Below are positions 5,140 through 7,296 of a DNA stretch of 7,296 nt, piece by piece. The DNA comes from Anaerolineae bacterium (GTDB lineage Bacteria > Chloroflexota > Anaerolineae > B4-G1), in NCBI GenBank assembly GCA_030612585.1, contig JAUWNP010000218.1:1-7296 (forward strand), given 5' to 3'. The position numbers were made by a program, and so were the translations under genes. The number at the start of each line of letters is the position of its first letter. The stretch's first letter is position 1. The notes under the pieces were generated by a model. The model did no database searches. It saw nothing but the letters and a program-made list of their open reading frames with translations, and was not told the origin of the DNA.

Positions 5140-5865
5140 TCAATTCCTCCCCTTTTCACAGTTCAACGCACGGGCGCGGCGGGCCAATAACTCGTTCCGT
5201 TCTGCTACGACGATGTCCAGTGGTGTCTGGTCGTTCCGACGAGGTTGGCATTGCCAGCCTCGCAGCAACATCAGCGTTTTGATCAGGGCCTCCCCTTCGC
5301 TTTCAAAAGGGCGGCCATCGCACATACGAGTGAGTTGCCCCAGGAACTCTTCGGCTAACTCTGCTTCCTGAGGTCCACCGCCTACCATCACCTGGGCCGG
5401 GGTCAGCCCGGCGAAGAAGGGATGTGATGTCATGTTCCACTGCTGCTCCAGCACCTGGAGCGCCTCTTGCCTATCGTCGTCGTTGGCAAATGTCGTGGCT
5501 TTCCACTCAGCCAGCATCTCCGCCCACACCTCATCCTCCTGCTCGCCCCACGGCGGTGTGAACAGATTGAGAATGCCACCAGAGCGATGGTGTGCCTCCG
5601 TGTAACGGCCTTCAGGCCAGGGCTGGAGCAAGCGCTGCGCTTCCCTTCGCGTTTTGTCAGGTACATAAGCGGGCAAAAGAGAGAGTGCCCGTTCTACGTC
5701 TCCAGAGGACCAGGCGATCTCGGCGAAGCTAGGCTTACCTGCCTCTGGGTAGCCGTTCAGGCTGAATTCCACGAGCATCAAGAATGACCGCTCACCTGAG
5801 GCTATGGTAGGGAACCAATGCGTTGCCAATCGCAATACGGGACGATCATCTACCACGGCACCCAC
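5140..5865 (-). CDS. Hypothetical protein between hsdS and hsdR
   Basis: I do not recognise this 241-residue protein. It looks soluble: no signal peptide, no membrane segment, many W and acidic residues. Visible regions are a strand-rich start (VLRLATHWFPTIASGERSFLMLVEFSL, 10-36), helical stretches around 47-80 and 108-145, a distinctive 'HPFFAGLTPAQVMVGGGPQEAELAEEFL' block (148-175), and a C-terminal 'ALIKTLMLLRGWQCQPRRNDQTPLDIVVAERNELLARRARAL' (193-234). No nuclease, methylase or nucleotide-binding motif is apparent. GTG 5865 overlaps the TPR gene by 16 nt; GTG 5856, with GAGG about 8 nt before it and a 7-nt overlap, is an equally good start. Either way it is translationally coupled to the TPR gene, and its own 3' end carries the ribosome binding site of the DUF3800 remnant. 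Coupling on both sides suggests these three once formed one functional module in the restriction operon. Confidence 0.75.
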   Translation of the reverse strand: MGAVVDDRPVLRLATHWFPTIASGERSFLMLVEFSLNGYPEAGKPSFAEIAWSSGDVERALSLLPAYVPDKTRREAQRLLQPWPEGRYTEAHHRSGGILNLFTPPWGEQEDEVWAEMLAEWKATTFANDDDRQEALQVLEQQWNMTSHPFFAGLTPAQVMVGGGPQEAELAEEFLGQLTRMCDGRPFESEGEALIKTLMLLRGWQCQPRRNDQTPLDIVVAERNELLARRARALNCEKGRN

Positions 5866-6584
5866 CTCACCTTGCCCCGCAAACCACGCAGGGCTTCTTT
5901 GGCCTGGGGGTAATCGGGTCTGCGCCTCAGCGCCTCCTTTACGTCGGCGATGGCGGCCTTCCTGTTGCCCTCCAGGTAGAAGCGCACCAGGCCCCGGTTG
6001 TGAAAGATGCGTGACCCCAGTTCCACGTCAGCGTCGGCCACCAGGTCCGCGGCCTGATTGAACCAGTCCAGTGCGCCGCGAAAATCGCCCAGCAGGTAGC
6101 TCATGAACCCCAGTTCGTAGCGAGGTTTGGCATAGCCCGGCAAGTTGTCCGCCACGTACCGGTACATCTGGCGAGCCCGCCAGAAATCGCCAGCGTGACG
6201 AGACACCTGGTCCGCCACCCACGTCTCGGCGAAGGCACAGCGGGGATATTGAGAAAGGGCACAGTCGTAGTGGGCAATGATTTGCAGATGCTCTTCGGCC
6301 CGGAAGAGCACCTCCAGGCGCAGGAGTTCGCGCGCCCAGGCGACGCCCAACTGGCGCTTGTGCGCGGCGATGTAACGGGCCATCTCGCTACGGTCCGGCT
6401 CGTCAGGCACGAACCAGTCCAGGGCAAGTCGTTGCCAGTTGTCGGACCTGATCTCGATGTTGTTTATGGAGAGCACCTGATCGGCCTTACTAACCGCCTG
6501 CCGATACTCTGAGGAGGACGAGCGGGCCGATGGTCGTGATGACCAGCGTGGCTTTCGTCTTCGTCCACGTTTGCGCTTGGACAT
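5850..6584 (-). CDS. Tetratricopeptide-repeat protein between hsdS and hsdR
   Basis: A 244-residue protein with a very basic N-terminus (SKRKRGRRRKPRW, 2-14) and a Ser-rich linker to about 25, then helical repeats. Two TPR-like units are clear: 154-187 (PRYELGFMSYLLGDFRGALDWFNQAADL pattern) and 191-225 (HNRGLVRFYLEGNRKAAIADVKEALRRRPDY pattern); diverged helical pairs probably fill 85-150. It ends KVRWVPW. TPRs are protein-interaction scaffolds and the basic tail could contact nucleic acid; no catalytic motif is visible. I chose ATG 6584 because MSKRKRG is a natural start with GAGAA upstream; ATG 6617 adds 11 residues but its only GAGG lies directly against the codon. The stop overlaps the next gene. 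Position between hsdS and hsdR suggests a partner or regulator of the restriction complex, which is inference only. Confidence 0.75.
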   Translation of the reverse strand: MSKRKRGRRRKPRWSSRPSARSSSSEYRQAVSKADQVLSINNIEIRSDNWQRLALDWFVPDEPDRSEMARYIAAHKRQLGVAWARELLRLEVLFRAEEHLQIIAHYDCALSQYPRCAFAETWVADQVSRHAGDFWRARQMYRYVADNLPGYAKPRYELGFMSYLLGDFRGALDWFNQAADLVADADVELGSRIFHNRGLVRFYLEGNRKAAIADVKEALRRRPDYPQAKEALRGLRGKVRWVPW

Positions 6585-6627
6585 ACTATTTTCTCGATTC
6601 CTGGCAACTCGTTGCATCCCTCACCAT

Positions 6628-6659
6628 TCAGTGGTGTCAGTGCCATCAGTGCTTCAGTG
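6628..6659. repeat. Four TCAGTG iterations at the end of hsdS
   Basis: TCAGTG (CACTGA on the coding strand) recurs at 6628, 6637, 6646 and 6654, with spacings of 9, 9 and 8 bp. The last copy contains the hsdS stop codon (TGA 6656-6654). The array otherwise lies in the gap before the TPR gene. Units differ in the 2-4 bases between cores, so it is old or has drifted. Confidence 0.55.
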
Positions 6660-7296
6660 ATCCAACCCCGCCACGTCCACCTCGCCGGAGATGAGGCGGG
6701 GGAGTAGGAGGCCGCGGGTGCGGCGAAGGTTGGCGTTTCTGTATACAAGGTTGAGTACCTGATCAAAGATTGGTGAGACAAGGGAATGTAGCCTCTTGAT
6801 CAGAGCAAATGGCGGTCTTACAACCTCCAGTGTGCGGAAGGTGTCCATGATAATTGTGTCAAAGACCGCCCCATGTGCTTTCGCCCTAAGTTGGTCAACG
6901 CAGCTACGAATGGCTAGGAAAACAAAGTGTTGCTCAATACCATCCCGCCCCTTCAGTGCATAGCAAGACTGGTTCATCGCCATATCTACGGCAGGCATTA
7001 CAACAGTACCGACCGTTCCCCGCGCAGTTATAAAAACGGTGTTCTTCGGATAAAGTTGGCTGCTGCAATTCACCAATCCAAGCTCAGTGATACTTCTCTC
7101 CGTCTCTGTCACGTAAAAGGAAGATTGCACATCTCTTGGCGAAAAGAACGGAATACATAAATGATTTTCTATCTCCGTAGGGAAGTAAAGTGCGTCATTT
7201 GAATTACGCAGGCACATCGCTGGTAGCTCCTTAACAAAGTGGCCGTTTGATGGCATACTGTCTCTATCTATTTTTTGGAGGGAGGCATTGATGCCG
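6654..7296 (-). CDS. hsdS: Type I restriction specificity subunit HsdS, C-terminal part
   Basis: HsdS sets the DNA target of both the methylase and the nuclease complex. The frame stays open through an internal ATG (7256) to the right edge, so I treat the gene as continuing beyond the window. Counting from that ATG, residues about 34-147 are a target recognition domain with the diagnostic 'SITELGLVNCSSQLYPKNTVFITARGTVG' block (55-83) and 'MNQSCYAL' (94-101). Then comes 'FDTIIMDTFRTLEVVRPP' (132-149) and the conserved helix 'LVSPIFDQVLNLVYRNANLRRTRGLLLPRLISGEVDV' (159-195). That ending is typical of full-length HsdS, so this is the second recognition domain plus the distal conserved region. 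Base composition over the recognition domain is clearly lower in GC than hsdR (by hand, 35% at 7141-7200 against 77% at 4741-4800). A start at 7256 would give a 200-residue half-size subunit, which is less likely. Confidence 0.92.
   Translation of the reverse strand, partial: GINASLQKIDRDSMPSNGHFVKELPAMCLRNSNDALYFPTEIENHLCIPFFSPRDVQSSFYVTETERSITELGLVNCSSQLYPKNTVFITARGTVGTVVMPAVDMAMNQSCYALKGRDGIEQHFVFLAIRSCVDQLRAKAHGAVFDTIIMDTFRTLEVVRPPFALIKRLHSLVSPIFDQVLNLVYRNANLRRTRGLLLPRLISGEVDVAGLDH

Noticed and set aside
5467..5787. 106-codon plus-strand frame opposite the 241-residue gene
   Set aside because: Antisense shadow; although the plus-strand promoter at 4960 could transcribe it, it has no domain character and lies almost 500 bp downstream.
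6654..7256. Complete half-size (single recognition domain) HsdS starting at ATG 7256
   Set aside because: The frame is open beyond this ATG to the window edge and the ATG lacks a convincing ribosome binding site, so a truncated view of a longer gene is more likely; not excluded.

Overview
The window looks like part of a defence island from a GC-rich bacterium, embedded next to ordinary chromosomal genes. A Chloroflexota origin fits the gene mix: a D-aminoacylase-type amidohydrolase, a DUF6504 protein, and a dispersed-type repeat with the core CGACAGGCTCGGG. That assignment is an inference from general familiarity and is held with low confidence. No rRNA, tRNA, CRISPR array or complete insertion sequence is visible.

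Layout. At the left edge (1-258, plus strand) is the 3' end of an N-acyl-D-amino-acid deacylase gene. It converges on a small DUF6504 gene (341-721, minus). Everything from there to the right edge reads on the minus strand. In transcription order from the right these are: the C-terminal part of hsdS, cut by the window edge (7296-6654); a TPR-repeat protein (6584-5850); an unrecognised 241-residue protein (5865-5140); a wrecked DUF3800 gene (5136-5036); hsdR (4896-1591); abiEi (1514-900); and a 32-codon stump where abiEii should be (903-805).

How the genes fit together. HsdS (DNA recognition) and HsdR (ATP-driven translocation and cleavage) are two subunits of a type I restriction-modification system. 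hsdM is expected just beyond the right edge. Between hsdS and hsdR sit two intact, tightly coupled accessory genes (TPR and unknown) and the remains of a third (DUF3800), whose start lies 3 nt after the stop of the second. Downstream of hsdR, abiEi has its own near-consensus promoter. It keeps the ATGA junction typical of AbiE pairs, but its toxin partner departs from the family after about six residues, so the antitoxin appears orphaned.

Points most worth attention: five in-frame copies of a 24-bp repeat inside hsdR, just before the Walker A motif; the hsdS-TPR-unknown-(DUF3800)-hsdR arrangement; and the 4,897-5,139 spacer. That spacer holds the DUF3800 wreck together with a strong plus-strand promoter, a good ribosome binding site and a perfect 9-bp hairpin that leads into no recognisable gene.
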